DNA of 64,000 nt from Gammaproteobacteria bacterium (GTDB taxonomy: Bacteria > Pseudomonadota > Gammaproteobacteria > HK1), in the NCBI GenBank assembly GCA_012103455.1, contig WLWT01000001.1, positions 3,107,288 through 3,171,287 of the forward strand, in the 5' to 3' direction. Under the pieces are notes generated by a model. It made no database searches, was not told the DNA's origin, and worked only from the letters and a program-made list of their open reading frames with translations. Of the stretch, positions 1 through 9,563 are shown piece by piece (the stretch's first letter is position 1; the number at the start of each line of letters is the position of its first letter). The position numbers and the translations under genes were made by a program.

Positions 1-782
1 ACGTGCAGCTCTTTGCGGCCAAAACGCGCCTCGCGCTCCTCTTCCTGTTTCTGGCTACGCCGCACTTCCTCGGCCTCGCGGGCGGCCCGCTCAGCCTCCG
101 CGCTGCGCTGCGCTTCTTCCTCTTCGCGCTGCCGCCGTTCCTCTTGCGCCGCGACTCTGGCGGCCTCTTTCTTGGCTAACTCGGCGGCACGCACCTCTTC
201 TTCTTCGCGCTCCTGCTCAGCTTGCACACGCGCTTCTTCCTCCGCCTTAGCCCGTGCTTTGGCTTCCGCTTTACGGCGTGCCGGCTCTTCGGCTTTACGG
301 CGCGTCTCTTCTAGCTCCTTGGCTTCCGCTTCGGCGCGAAGCTGAGCACCCAGCTCGAGCTGACGGCGTTTTGCTTGTTCTGCCAGATCCCGCTTCGCGG
401 CCTCCATGCGCTCTCGTTGATAGGACTCGGCGGCAGCCGGTTCCGAGCCGCGAGCCGCATTAGCGCCCGCTTCCTGCGGCTTGCGCGGCAACGTACGGCG
501 CTTGCGCACCTCCACGGTAACTGTTTTACGCCTGCCGGCAGTTGAAGACACTTTGATCTCACTGACTTGCTTGCGCTTGACGCTCAGGCGTTTTTCCACT
601 TTTGGTTTAGCTGACGTACCTCTGCGTGTACGCAAGTGCTCCAGCAATTGAGCCTTGTCTTCGTCGTTAATGTGCTCGTCCGCTTCCCGGTGGGGCAATC
701 CTGCTTCGCTCAATTGATCGAGCAGCCGCTCTACCGGCGTTCCCACGGAATTAGCCAGTTGCCTGACCGTGACTTGCATCAT
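1..782 (-). CDS. infB: Translation initiation factor IF-2, N-terminal part (runs off the window)
   Basis: IF-2 is the GTPase that places initiator tRNA on the ribosome. Only the N-terminal 260 residues are here. The start MMQVTVRQLANSVGTPVERL is the typical IF2_N fold, followed by a second IF2_N-like stretch and then a long Arg/Glu/Ala-rich charged helix, which is the usual variable linker before the G domain. The G domain lies beyond position 1. Two ATG codons are adjacent (782 and 779). AGAGGA lies about 9 bases upstream of the first, so 782 is preferred. It follows nusA on the same strand after a 128-bp gap, as in the conserved rimP-nusA-infB operon. Confidence 0.93.
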   Translation of the reverse strand, partial: MMQVTVRQLANSVGTPVERLLDQLSEAGLPHREADEHINDEDKAQLLEHLRTRRGTSAKPKVEKRLSVKRKQVSEIKVSSTAGRRKTVTVEVRKRRTLPRKPQEAGANAARGSEPAAAESYQRERMEAAKRDLAEQAKRRQLELGAQLRAEAEAKELEETRRKAEEPARRKAEAKARAKAEEEARVQAEQEREEEEVRAAELAKKEAARVAAQEERRQREEEEAQRSAEAERAAREAEEVRRSQKQEEEREARFGRKELH

Positions 783-910
783 GTGCACTATCCTCTGGAC
801 TCTTTTAAGCCCAAGACTTCCAGACCTAAAACTTTTCAGGCCCCACTCTCTAAACCTTACGCTTGCGAGATCTAGATCACTGGGTCTAGGCCTCTTAAGC
901 CTTGGCTTTT

Positions 911-2452
911 TTAGGACTCGTTTTCTTCGTCTTCAAACCAAACCGCGCGAGCCGACATAATCAGATCGCCAGCAAATTGCGTCTCTAAATCGGCAATCTC
1001 GAGCAATTCATCGACGGATTGTTCCGCCAAGTCTTCGCGCGAGACGATGCCCGCTTGATTTAACAATTCCGCCAGTTCGTTGGTCATGCCTTCCACTTCG
1101 AACAGATCTCCAGAGCCCTTAATGCGCTCCTCGCTGGCGATCGCCTTGGTTAGCAACAGGTCGCGCGCCCGGCTCTGTAATTCCTCCACCACATCCGCGT
1201 CGAATTCTTCGATCTGGCTCATCTCCTCGGTTGCCACCCAGGCGACGTCGTCGATCGACTGAAAGCCCTCCTGAATGAGGATATTCGCCACTTCTTCATC
1301 GACATCCAACTGCTCCATGAACATGCGCAGCAGATCTTCAGTCTCCGCCTCGATTTTCTCATCCGCCTGCGCTTCGGTCATGACGTTGAGTTCCCAGCCC
1401 GTCAGTTGGCTGGCCAAACGCACATTTTGCCCTCCGCGTCCGATGGCTTGCGAAAGTTGCTCCTCACCCACAGCCACATCCATGGATCCGGCCTCCTCAT
1501 CGACGACGATAGAGGCCACCTCGGCTGGTGACATCGCATTGATGACGTACTGCGCCGGATTCTCATCCCATGGAATGATGTCAACACGCTCGCCCGCCAA
1601 CTCGTTGGATACCGCCTGCACCCGCGACCCGCGCATCCCCACGCAAGCTCCCACCGGGTCAACTCGCGCTTCCTTGGTCCTGACGCCGATCTTGGCGCGT
1701 GAGCCGGGATCACGGGCGGCACCCATGATCTCGATGAGCCCCTCGCCGATTTCCGGTACTTCGAGTTGGAAGAGTGCCATTAACAATTCCGGGGCAGTGC
1801 GGCTCACGAACAATTGCGGTCCCCGCAGCACGGAGCTGACATCACGCAGGTAACCGCGCACCCGATCGCCAGGGCGCATGGCTTCGCGCGGGATCAGCTC
1901 ATCGCGCATGATCGCAGCCTCGGCATTACCGCCCAAATCCAATACGACGTTACCGCGTTCAATGCGCTTGACCAAGCCGGTGATAAGCTCGCCCACCCGA
2001 TCCTCGTAAGCCTCGACGATCTGCGCACGCTCTGCTTCGCGCACTTTTTGAACGATCACCTGTTTCGCCGTCTGCGCCGCGATACGGCCAAAATCGACCG
2101 ACTCCATCGGTTCTTCTATGTATTCACCGAGGGTGATGGCTGGATGATCGATGCGAGCTTCGGTCAATTTGATATGGCGCCCAGGTACAGGCTCTAGCAA
2201 AACTGTCCCATCGCCCTCGGCTGGGCTTTCGTCTTCGGATGGAATGCCCTCATCAGGCACTACCTGCCATCTGCGGAAGGTCTCGTAGTGGCCACTATCC
2301 CGATCGATCTCTACACGCACATCGCATTCATCACCGTGTTTTTTCTTGGTTGCACTCGCAAGCGCAGCCTCAATGGCCTCGAAAATGATTTCAGCGGCGA
2401 CGCCTTTCTCATTGGATACGGCTTCCACCACCATCAAAATCTCTTTGTTCAT
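911..2452 (-). CDS. nusA: Transcription termination/antitermination factor NusA
   Basis: NusA binds RNA polymerase and controls pausing, termination and antitermination. The 513 residues show the NusA N-terminal domain (starting [18 protein letters not shown]), an S1 domain with [15 protein letters not shown], two KH domains around [17 protein letters not shown] and [19 protein letters not shown], and two C-terminal acidic helix-hairpin-helix repeats. The last feature is typical of gammaproteobacteria. An acidic insertion near residues 65-85 ([17 protein letters not shown]) makes it slightly longer than the E. coli protein. It lies 17 bp after rimP and upstream of infB. Confidence 0.97.
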   Translation of the reverse strand: MNKEILMVVEAVSNEKGVAAEIIFEAIEAALASATKKKHGDECDVRVEIDRDSGHYETFRRWQVVPDEGIPSEDESPAEGDGTVLLEPVPGRHIKLTEARIDHPAITLGEYIEEPMESVDFGRIAAQTAKQVIVQKVREAERAQIVEAYEDRVGELITGLVKRIERGNVVLDLGGNAEAAIMRDELIPREAMRPGDRVRGYLRDVSSVLRGPQLFVSRTAPELLMALFQLEVPEIGEGLIEIMGAARDPGSRAKIGVRTKEARVDPVGACVGMRGSRVQAVSNELAGERVDIIPWDENPAQYVINAMSPAEVASIVVDEEAGSMDVAVGEEQLSQAIGRGGQNVRLASQLTGWELNVMTEAQADEKIEAETEDLLRMFMEQLDVDEEVANILIQEGFQSIDDVAWVATEEMSQIEEFDADVVEELQSRARDLLLTKAIASEERIKGSGDLFEVEGMTNELAELLNQAGIVSREDLAEQSVDELLEIADLETQFAGDLIMSARAVWFEDEENES

Positions 2453-2469
2453 TCCAATCCCGCGCGAAG

Positions 2470-3096
2470 CTATAACTCAGGGTCGAGCGTCGCCCTAGCG
2501 ACCATCGACAGCGGAAACTCAAAACGTGCCCCTTCCTCCTCTATAACAACGGTGTCATCCACCAATTCAATCAAGGTGCCACGAAACCGCCGCCGCCCCT
2601 CGTGTGACGATTCCAGTTCAACCTTCACCCGTTCGCCTGCGAACCGCTTATAGTGCTCGGCTTTCATGAGCGGTCTGAACACACCGGGCGACGACACCTC
2701 GAGGGTGTAAGCAGTTGCGATCGGATCTTCCACGTCGAGCACACCGCTCACTTGATGGCTAACGTCGGCGCAATCGTCGATGGTCACGCCGCCCGGCTGA
2801 TCGATATAGATCCGCAACATGCCAGCACCGCCGGCGTGGTACTCTAATCCCACGAATTCGTAACCCAGCATCTGTATGCTTGGGTGCAGTAGCCCGGTGA
2901 GCTTTTGCTCTAACGTCTGAACGCCTGAAACCTCGGTTACAGCTCTGCCCCGTGTCGTGGTCTTCGCTGGCGCCGGATCTTTAGTTCTCGGAATCTTAGC
3001 CCCTGGAGTCGATGCGTCGATCAGCGGTTTCTTGCCTCCAAAACAAAAAATGGGCACAAGGCCCACTATAGAGCGAACAAATCCAGTCTCTGCCAA
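2470..3096 (-). CDS. rimP: Ribosome maturation factor RimP (start uncertain)
   Basis: RimP assists 30S subunit maturation. The family core starts at [25 protein letters not shown] and continues through [25 protein letters not shown] and [12 protein letters not shown], both characteristic. The upstream ATG at 3096 would add about 50 residues not seen in the family. It would also put a terminator-like hairpin (3040-3065) inside the coding region. No ATG, GTG or TTG lies in frame between the hairpin and the core. A CTG at 3024 has GGAGG ten bases upstream and is a possible start. The product is certain; the N-terminus is not. Confidence 0.85.
   Translation of the reverse strand: MAETGFVRSIVGLVPIFCFGGKKPLIDASTPGAKIPRTKDPAPAKTTTRGRAVTEVSGVQTLEQKLTGLLHPSIQMLGYEFVGLEYHAGGAGMLRIYIDQPGGVTIDDCADVSHQVSGVLDVEDPIATAYTLEVSSPGVFRPLMKAEHYKRFAGERVKVELESSHEGRRRFRGTLIELVDDTVVIEEEGARFEFPLSMVARATLDPEL
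3040..3065 (-). terminator. Intrinsic terminator or attenuator in the rimP leader
   Basis: On the minus strand TGGGC-CTTGT-GCCCA forms a 5-bp stem (3051-3065) followed by a T-rich tail. It lies just before the GGAGG in front of rimP. Its position suggests it ends upstream transcripts or attenuates the rimP-nusA-infB operon. Readthrough control is inferred, not shown. Confidence 0.55.
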
Positions 3097-3255
3097 TTGG
3101 CAGATCCCACCGATTGACCAATACTCATCAAGGAGCCAAGCTCGTCGGTGGCCAAACGCAGCGCGCTAGTATAGCGTGCCGATCCACATCCGTCACCGCC
3201 AAGCGCAGCAATTTTCTCGCTAAGCAACCTTCTTGATGCATTCTTTAGACCCCAA

Positions 3256-3483
3256 CTACTGTCGCCCGCGCGCTTGTTCAAGCAGTGTTACCGCATCATG
3301 GTCATAAGTGCCGCCGGCACCGCCCCAGCGCTCCGGTACCGATGCGGCTAGCAACCCAGGCCTGTCCTGCCTTGGCCCAAAAAGCTCTGTCCACCATACC
3401 TTGTTACGCCAGCGCTGGGGTGGCAGCTCGTCGGCGAAGAAACGCCGCGTAGAATCGGCGAGCAGACGATGCTCTTCGTCCAT
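3256..3483 (-). pseudogene. Acyl-CoA dehydrogenase, N-terminal remnant
   Basis: Seventy-five residues match the N-terminal helical domain of acyl-CoA dehydrogenases. HRLLADSTRRFFADELPPQ opens the domain, and GLLAASVPERWGGAGGTYDH with DAVTLLEQARG is the usual conserved patch. Full-length family members have about 380 residues. Here the flavin-binding middle and catalytic C-terminal domains are absent, and the frame ends after EQARGRQ. This is a decayed remnant with no likely function. Confidence 0.75.
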
Positions 3484-3839
3484 CTAACGTGAATCCTGAT
3501 AGTGCATACTTAGTGCCCCTGCAGTGTCCGTTCTTAACCGGGGGACTGGACCTGCTATGATTGACCGCCCGCTGTGAGCAACCAGTTAACGTAAGGCGAT
3601 GATTTAGGGTGACAACTTAAGCATTGAGCTTAAGTCTAGAGCGGCTCGCCCACTTGCGCCTGCACGAAACGTGATTGAGAGGTTTTGTCTGCTTGTCTGA
3701 ACCGCATCAGTACACCACCGGCGGGCGCTGTGTAATACGCCCGCATGCCGGTGTTTTTCATCGCCGGAGTTTTCTTTATCGTAAGGGAGTTTCGTGCCCT
3801 CGTGGCGCACCGCAACCGCAGTCATTCGCAGGTCATTCC
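3484..3839. other. 356-bp intergenic stretch with one small hairpin
   Basis: No gene is recognised here. The only structure seen is a perfect hairpin at 3615-3635 (ACTTAAGC, ATTGA, GCTTAAGT) without a T-tract. The stretch separates the acyl-CoA dehydrogenase remnant from the membrane-fusion gene and probably holds the promoter of the latter, but no convincing -35/-10 pair was picked out. Confidence 0.4.
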
Positions 3840-4928
3840 ATGAGTGCGCTGCGGCGGGTATTCTCATTTCAGTCGCTATTTGTACTCATCCTAGTAGCAG
3901 CCGGTAGCTGGTTCGCGGTGCAAGAGTTCCGCGAACGTCTGGTCTTCGTAAAAGAAACCGATGCTCGCATTACCGCCCAGCTGGTCACCGTCAGCTCCCG
4001 TGTGGATGGTTGGCTGACGCAGCTACATGCGGAGGAAGGACAGCAGGTGAAACGCGACGCGCCTATCGCCAGTTTGGACGACCGGGCGGCCCGCCTACAG
4101 CTGACGCAGCTAGAGGCACAGCGCGGCGGCATCGAAGCTGAGCAGCGCCGGCTAGATGCCGAGAGCCAAATGGTCGAGGAACAAACGCGTATGCTGCTAG
4201 CGACCCGCGCCTCCCGGGTACGCGCTGCCGAGGCCGTGGTGCAATCCCTCAAACCGCAGTTAGATCTAGCACGCGAGGAACTGGCCAGGGTGCAATCGCT
4301 CTATAAGGACGGCGTGGCGTCCAAACAGAGCCTTGATCAGGCACGCACGCTGGTACATCAACTGCACGGCCAGTATTTAAGCGCGGTCGCCCGGCACGCT
4401 GAAGCGCAAGGGGAGATGGCTGAAGCGCAAGCGTCCAGGGCACGGGTGGATGTGTTGGCCAGCGAAGCGGAAAAACTGCGCCACCGCGCCGCCCAAATCA
4501 CCGGTGAGATCGAGGAAAACCGGTTGGCGATAGGCGACCGCGTGGTACCCAGTCCATTAACCGGTGTGGTGGACAGAGTATTCGTCGAGCCTGGAGAGTA
4601 CCTACGAGCAGGCCAGAGGATTGCGCTTATCCACGACCCCAAGCATATGTGGATAGAGGCTAATATCAAGGAAACTGAACTTCGCCGGCTCAGGCCGGAG
4701 CAGCCCGTACACATCGTAGTGGACGCTTATCCCGAGGCCCAACTAAGCGGCCGCGTGGAACGCATTGGGCAGGCGACCACCTCGACTTTCGCGTTGTTAC
4801 CCAATCCCAATCCGAGTGGTAACTTCACCAAAATCACCCAACGGGTTCCAGTGCGGATAGTCATCGAGCAAACCGATAAGCGGCTCCGTCCTGGGTTGAT
4901 GGCGGAGGTACACATTGACGTGCGTTAG
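3840..4928 (+). CDS. HlyD/EmrA-type membrane-fusion protein
   Basis: Periplasmic adaptor of a multidrug or secretion pump. The 362 residues start MSALRRVFSFQSLFVLILVAA, a single inner-membrane anchor. A split biotinyl-lipoyl domain follows (RITAQLVTVSSRVDGWLTQL, then GDRVVPSPLTGVVDRVFVEP) with a long coiled coil between, rich in Gln, Glu and Ala. A beta-barrel domain with NPNPSGNFTKITQRVPVRI closes it, close to EmrA. The ATG at 3840 is chosen because it directly precedes the anchor. No inner-membrane partner or outer-membrane channel is adjacent, so the substrate is unknown. It converges on the broken kinase gene, with 9 bp between stops. Confidence 0.85.
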   Translation: MSALRRVFSFQSLFVLILVAAGSWFAVQEFRERLVFVKETDARITAQLVTVSSRVDGWLTQLHAEEGQQVKRDAPIASLDDRAARLQLTQLEAQRGGIEAEQRRLDAESQMVEEQTRMLLATRASRVRAAEAVVQSLKPQLDLAREELARVQSLYKDGVASKQSLDQARTLVHQLHGQYLSAVARHAEAQGEMAEAQASRARVDVLASEAEKLRHRAAQITGEIEENRLAIGDRVVPSPLTGVVDRVFVEPGEYLRAGQRIALIHDPKHMWIEANIKETELRRLRPEQPVHIVVDAYPEAQLSGRVERIGQATTSTFALLPNPNPSGNFTKITQRVPVRIVIEQTDKRLRPGLMAEVHIDVR

Positions 4929-5094
4929 CGCAGGACCTCAACGCTGTTGCGACCTTGCCGGTTTGCGGGGTAGCAAAAGATTCACGCACGTACCCTGTCC
5001 CTCCACGCTTTCTATATGAATATGGCCATTGAGCTTATGAATGACGCCATGGACTACAGCCAGGCCCATGCCGGTACCTTTCCCGAAGGGCTTA

Positions 5095-5981
5095 GAGCCT
5101 GTTCAAGATCTCCGAAGCAACAGCGCAATATTTGCAAGTAGCATCATGCCCAACGAGCTTTCGATTAGCCGCTCACAGTTTTTCCACAACCGGCGGTTTT
5201 TCTCAAACCATGAGAAGGTTCGCTCGACAACCCACCTCTTCGGGAGGACGGCAAAACGACCCGTGTCCGAGCGTTTGATAATTTCGACGTTCGCTCCGAT
5301 TAATCTCAGCACTTCGCCAGCGAAAGCCATCCCCGTGTACCCGCCATCGCCCACTACACACCTAACCTCCGAGAGGCGCCCATCTGCTTGAGCAGCAAGT
5401 GCGGCCAGTGCCCCAGCTCGATCAGTGACATTTGCCGTGGTCACAAAAGCAGCGTGCACCAATCCCTGAGTGTCCACAGCTATGTGCCGCTTGATACCAG
5501 AAGTCTTCTTGCCTGCGTCATAACCTTTGTGGTTTGCACTGTCTGTGTTCTTCACGCTCTGTGCATCAACGATGATCAGGCTGGTTTTGCCACTGCGCCC
5601 CTGGGATTTGCGGGCCTCGCCAACCCATTTTTTTAACGCCTTGTCCAAGGCGCTGCAAGAGTCTTCTGGGGACGATTGCCGCCAGATAGTGAAATACTCA
5701 TGCACACTTCGCCACTTTGGATACTCGTTGGGCAACATGCGCCATTGGCAGCCGGTCTTCAGCAGGTACAACACTGCGTTGAACACGTGATAGAGATCGA
5801 GTTGCCTTGGCTTGGTTCGCCGACGCGCCGCCTCCAGGATCGGTCTAACTTTCTCGAACTGTTGGCGAGATAGGTCACTCGGGTAGATTCGCTCGTCTGT
5901 CATTGCCTTCGCAGCCGCTATGACTATGGATAACAATAGCTTAGGTCAGATGTCCAAAATCGTCAGATCTTGAACAGGTTC
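5095..5981 (-). mobile_element. IS5-family insertion sequence in the kinase gene
   Basis: The 887-bp element has near-perfect terminal inverted repeats (GAGCCTGTTCAAGATCT left, GAACCTGTTCAAGATCT right) and a direct TTA duplication at 5092-5094 and 5982-5984. A three-base TNA target fits the IS1031/IS427-like part of the IS5 family. It carries one transposase gene and looks intact. Confidence 0.9.
5103..5936 (-). CDS. IS5-family DDE transposase
   Basis: The frame has 277 codons. The N-terminal domain LYHVFNAVLYLLKTGCQWRM is the IS5-type DUF4096 region. The DDE core follows, with Asp in SLIIVDAQSVKNTD, Asp in CVVGDGGYTG and Glu in RWVVERTFSWFEKNRRL. The likely start is the internal MTDERIYPSDL at about residue 12, since the first residues are not family-like. 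The gene fills the IS and shows no damage, so the element may still be active. Confidence 0.93.
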   Translation of the reverse strand: MLSIVIAAAKAMTDERIYPSDLSRQQFEKVRPILEAARRRTKPRQLDLYHVFNAVLYLLKTGCQWRMLPNEYPKWRSVHEYFTIWRQSSPEDSCSALDKALKKWVGEARKSQGRSGKTSLIIVDAQSVKNTDSANHKGYDAGKKTSGIKRHIAVDTQGLVHAAFVTTANVTDRAGALAALAAQADGRLSEVRCVVGDGGYTGMAFAGEVLRLIGANVEIIKRSDTGRFAVLPKRWVVERTFSWFEKNRRLWKNCERLIESSLGMMLLANIALLLRRS

Positions 5982-7899
5982 TTAGTGGTGTAGAAGGGTT
6001 CAAAAAGACGTCCCAAGTCGGCGGCAGCGATACCGCTCCCGGTGTCCTCGATCGACAAAATCGCAAAGTCACCGTTGACCGGTAACTGACACGAATTACA
6101 CCGCTCGTGTTGTCCCCGCCGCGAGCGTAAGAACTTAATCGCTAAAGTACCTCTCCCCGACATGGCGTCACGAGCGTTGATGCCTAAGTTCAATATCGCT
6201 TGCTTGAGCGTCACCACTTGTCCGTACATCTCCAACTCATCGTTGATGTCGATCTTCAGTTTGACACTGGCAGGCAGCGTCGCGCGCAACAGCTTGACGG
6301 TTTCGTCAAGCACATGGCGCAGGCTGAACGTTTCCATCACCCCCGAGTCGCCACGGCCAAACGCGAGCAGTTGGGCGACGATATCGCGCGCTCGCTCGCC
6401 GGCTAGCCGGATCTCCTCAAGATAGCGCCTGGTATCTTCACCAGCCCCATCGGCGTTCGCTAACATGCCGAGGTGTACATTGCCTAGGATAGTGCCCAGC
6501 ATATTGTTGAAGTCGTGCGCGATACCCGCGGCCAACTGCCCGATCGCCTGCATCTTGTTCACCTGTGCCGTAGCTATCTCCGCCCGTTTGTGGGCAGTTA
6601 CATCAAGGGAGATAGTCACGGCGCCACCGGACGGTAGGAGCTGCTCATGAACCAGCAAGATGCGGCCATCTTGGCATTCTAACTCAAACGGACCCTGCGG
6701 ATTGCGGTGCCGCGCCAGACGCTCCCGTAGCCATTCATCCTCTCGCTGAGCAGCCTCGGGATATAAACCCGCCGCCAGCGCCGCACGTATATGTTCCTCG
6801 AAGAGAACACCTGGGCGCACCGTGTGGGCGACAGCCGCGTTGATTTCCCTAAACTTCTCATTGGCTATCACAATACGGTCCGCTTCATCGACCAGTAGAA
6901 ACAACTCATCTAGCTGATCGATCGACGCCGCCAGCAAGCGGCGTCTTTGCTCCGCCTGACGTTCCGCGCTCTGAGCCTGGCGCAGTGCCGTTATATCCGT
7001 CCAGATCGCGAGAATGCCACCTTCGGCGATAGACCGTTCCTGGACGACAAAAATACGTCCATCGGCCAGTTCACGCTCAATGGGACCTGCGGCGGTACGG
7101 TGGGCCGCTAAGCGCTCCTTGAGCCACGTCTCTTCATGGCCTATAGCATCGGGTATGACCCCACGCTCCAGAGCGGTACGCACCGTTTGCTCGAAAGAAA
7201 CGCCCACTCGCAGCACGTCTTTGATCTCATGGAACAGGGTCTCGAAGGCGTCGTTCCACAGGACTAATGTATCGTTGGCATCGTATAGCACCAGCGCATC
7301 GGCGCAGACGCGAAGCGCCTCATGTAACCGAGCTTCAGCGGTCAGTGCGGCGTGGCGTGCTTTAACCTCCTGCGAGACATCCCGGGCCATGCCCCGGTAG
7401 CCTTGAAACCTCCTATTCTCATCGAATACCGGGACGCCACTCGTACTGATCCACACATCTGGCGCACTCTCATCACCTTTGTATTGAAAGATGAAGTCAC
7501 GAAACGGCAGGTAGGCGTGCAAGGTACGCAGATGCTCGTGCCAAGCACTGGGATTACTTTCCTCACCCAGCATCTGTTCGCTGGTCTTGCCATAATGCCA
7601 CTGCGGCAACACGCCGAACGCGTCTTTAACGCTGTCGGAGAACCAGACGAAGCGCAGCTCGGCATCCGTCTCCCAAAACCAATCAGCGCTAGATTCAGCA
7701 AAGCCGCGGTATCGCTCGAATTCGTGTTTCCAATCCACCGGTGGGTCCTTGTGCCATAGGCCGTTGGCGCCGGATATATTCTCAAACAGTATATTAATTC
7801 CTGAAACAATTGCCTTCACCTCAACGCGACCTTTACCCGTCTACGGCCGTATGGTGCGGGATTATCTGCCCAATGCTAGGAGCAGCGGTTATGGCTCAC

Positions 7900-8838
7900 T
7901 CAGACGTGCACGGCGTTACCCAACTCATCAATGCTGCTCTCAAGGGCGTTATCGATGGCTTGCTCCCATGCAGCAGTGCTCGATGCAGCGGCACTATTGG
8001 CCGCAAACACCACACCACGTGAGGTATTGACGATACCCCCCTCTAGTCCATATGGACCTGGCACGAAACCGGCAAGCGCATCAGCGGCACTGCCGCCCTG
8101 GGCGCCGTAACCCGGAACTAGAAATAGCGCATGGGGTAGTGCTTCGCGCACGAGCGCTGCTTGATGCGGCCAAGTGGCGCCACAGACGACACCGAGGGAC
8201 GACCATCCAGTCACTGGTCCTTTCAGCGCACCATGCATAGCGACCAAGCCTCTAGCCACTTGTATGTAGAGCGGTTGAGCCTGCACCTGCTGATCTTGAA
8301 GGTCACCGCTTCCTGGATTGCTGGTTTTCACCAGCACGAAAAGCCCCTTCCCGGCACCAGCCGCAACCGCCGCGAACTCAGCCAACGAATCCAATCCCAG
8401 ATATGGATTTAGTGTTAGCGCGTTCACCGGCATAGTTGCATCAGCCGTCAGATAAGCTTTGGCATAAGCCTTGGCAGTGGAGCCGATATCACCACGTTTA
8501 GCATCCAGCAAAACTGTCAGTCCATCAGCCTGGGCCCGTGCGCACAACCGGCTCAATACCCTGAGGCCGCGCCAGCCCAACTGTTCAAAGAACGCGATCT
8601 GTGGTTTTACGATGGCAACCCGCCCAGCAATGCGCTCGAGCACGGCACTTAAGAAACTCTCAATAGCCTGGGCCGTTAATTCATCACTCGGATGCATGCT
8701 GCCTTGGGTAAACAAAGAGGGGATCAAATCCAAATGGGGATCCAGCCCCACACACAGAGGATGGCCCACGTCGCGTATTTCGCTGATTAAGTGATCAGCA
8801 AAATGCTTAGCGCCGCTCGCCGCGAGTTGTTTCGACAT
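7900..8838 (-). CDS. pyrF: Orotidine 5'-phosphate decarboxylase (subfamily 2)
   Basis: Catalyses the last step of UMP synthesis, OMP to UMP plus CO2. The 312 residues fit the longer subfamily 2 form. GHPLCVGLDPHLDLIP opens the barrel, FFEQLGWRGLRVL follows, and the catalytic motif LLDAKRGDIGSTAKAYA holds the Asp-Lys-Asp set. LFVLVKTSNPGSGDLQ and FLVPGYGAQGG form the phosphate-binding region. It stands alone between the broken kinase and the mobile island. Confidence 0.95.
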   Translation of the reverse strand: MSKQLAASGAKHFADHLISEIRDVGHPLCVGLDPHLDLIPSLFTQGSMHPSDELTAQAIESFLSAVLERIAGRVAIVKPQIAFFEQLGWRGLRVLSRLCARAQADGLTVLLDAKRGDIGSTAKAYAKAYLTADATMPVNALTLNPYLGLDSLAEFAAVAAGAGKGLFVLVKTSNPGSGDLQDQQVQAQPLYIQVARGLVAMHGALKGPVTGWSSLGVVCGATWPHQAALVREALPHALFLVPGYGAQGGSAADALAGFVPGPYGLEGGIVNTSRGVVFAANSAAASSTAAWEQAIDNALESSIDELGNAVHV

Positions 8839-9141
8839 ACGTCCTTAATCCGTGCATTTATCGGCGTGCATTCATCAGTGCGCGTGAGGCCTAGTTTCAA
8901 GCCGCGAGCGCGCGCAAAAAAACCCGCTCATGGCGGGTTCTTTCTTGCTCCACTTACGCAGCGGCTCACTTGATAGCGGGAGCTGGCTGCCAACAGTATC
9001 TACCGCTAGTCACTGCCTTTGATATCGCCTCTAAGCCGCAACCCCTGAGTGCGTTACTATCTAGCTTAGAAGGAGCCCACACCGTTCAGGGCGCGAACTC
9101 TAACCGAAAACCCCCTTCTCCATCAATGGGAGGGCAAAAAA
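8839..9141. other. 303-bp gap between pyrF and the mobile island
   Basis: Apart from the terminator at 8914-8944 no gene is seen. TTGATAGCGGGAGC at 8970-8983 resembles the end of the tRNA at 23700 (TTGGTAGCGGGGGC) at 12 of 14 bases, a weak candidate for the other island border. GGGAGG at 9128 is the ribosome binding site of the next gene. Confidence 0.35.
8914..8944 (-). terminator. Rho-independent terminator
   Basis: On the minus strand AACCCGC and GCGGGTT pair (8921-8939) and are followed by a run of seven T. Direction is minus because that strand has the clean T-tract. It would stop transcripts coming from the island side before pyrF. No minus-strand gene remains just upstream, so its original gene may have been lost. 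Confidence 0.7.
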
Positions 9142-9515
9142 GTGGCTAGAAAGCGTCCTCCCTCAAAGAAGACCTATCCAGCACCTTTTTCCGTTCGTCT
9201 GACCGATCAGGAACGTGCCGAACTAACAAGACTCGCCGACGGACAGCCTTTGGGGCAGCTCATCAAGGACGCTATTTTGCAAAACGGTGTTCGGCCACCG
9301 CCGTCTCGCAAGCCACGTATTCAGGATCAGAAATTGCTGGCCAAGCTACTTGGCGCTTTAGGTCAATCCCGTATTGCCAGCAACATCAACCATCTCGCTA
9401 AAGCGGCCAATTCCGGCTCCCTGCCGTCAATGAAGAAGTGCTGCAAAGCCTGCAAGACGCCGTCGCGGCCATCCGCTGGATGCGCGACACACTAATAGAA
9501 AGAATGGGGGGCTGA
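9142..9515 (+). pseudogene. MobC-like plasmid mobilisation protein, frameshifted
   Basis: An accessory relaxosome protein of mobilisable plasmids or ICEs. A GTG start at 9142 follows GGGAGG. PFSVRLTDQERAELTRLADG is a ribbon-helix-helix-like DNA-binding start, and LGQSRIASNINHLAKAANSG is the typical MobC motif. After SLP the frame is lost. In another frame the expected C-terminus continues as VNEEVLQSLQDAVAAIRWM and ends DTLIERMGG at 9515. One base lost near 9430 explains this. The relaxase gene follows 48 bp downstream. Confidence 0.75.
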
Positions 9516-9563
9516 AGCCTCAGAGCCAAGAGCCGCCGTCAGAGCCTTTTGAGGGGAAAGGCA

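Larger units (their letters stand above)
4938..7819 (-). pseudogene. PAS-domain histidine kinase, split by an IS5-family insertion
   Basis: A soluble sensor kinase with no membrane segment. Three PAS-like domains come first (ADWFWETDAELRFVWFSDS, then two repeats with EETWLKERLAAHR and EDEWLRERLARHR), then the H-box AGIAHDFNNML, then a HATPase domain with N-box LNLGINARDAM and G1 DTGSGIA. The frame is cut after FEPFYTTK by the element at 5095-5981. Beyond it the sequence resumes as KPFGKGTGMGLAVVHGVIHK and ends at 4938. Removing the element and one TTA copy restores the G2 box perfectly, so the gene was intact until a recent insertion. The start is a GTG. No response regulator is adjacent. Confidence 0.85.

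Noticed and set aside
1275..1853. Plus-strand frame of 192 codons opposite nusA
   Set aside because: Shadow of nusA; Ser/Arg-rich with no domain. The same holds for long frames opposite lepA, the SBP gene and the ThDP enzyme.
3604..3867. Minus-strand frame of 87 codons upstream of the HlyD gene
   Set aside because: Overlaps the start of a clear gene, composition unlike neighbours, no ribosome binding site or domain.
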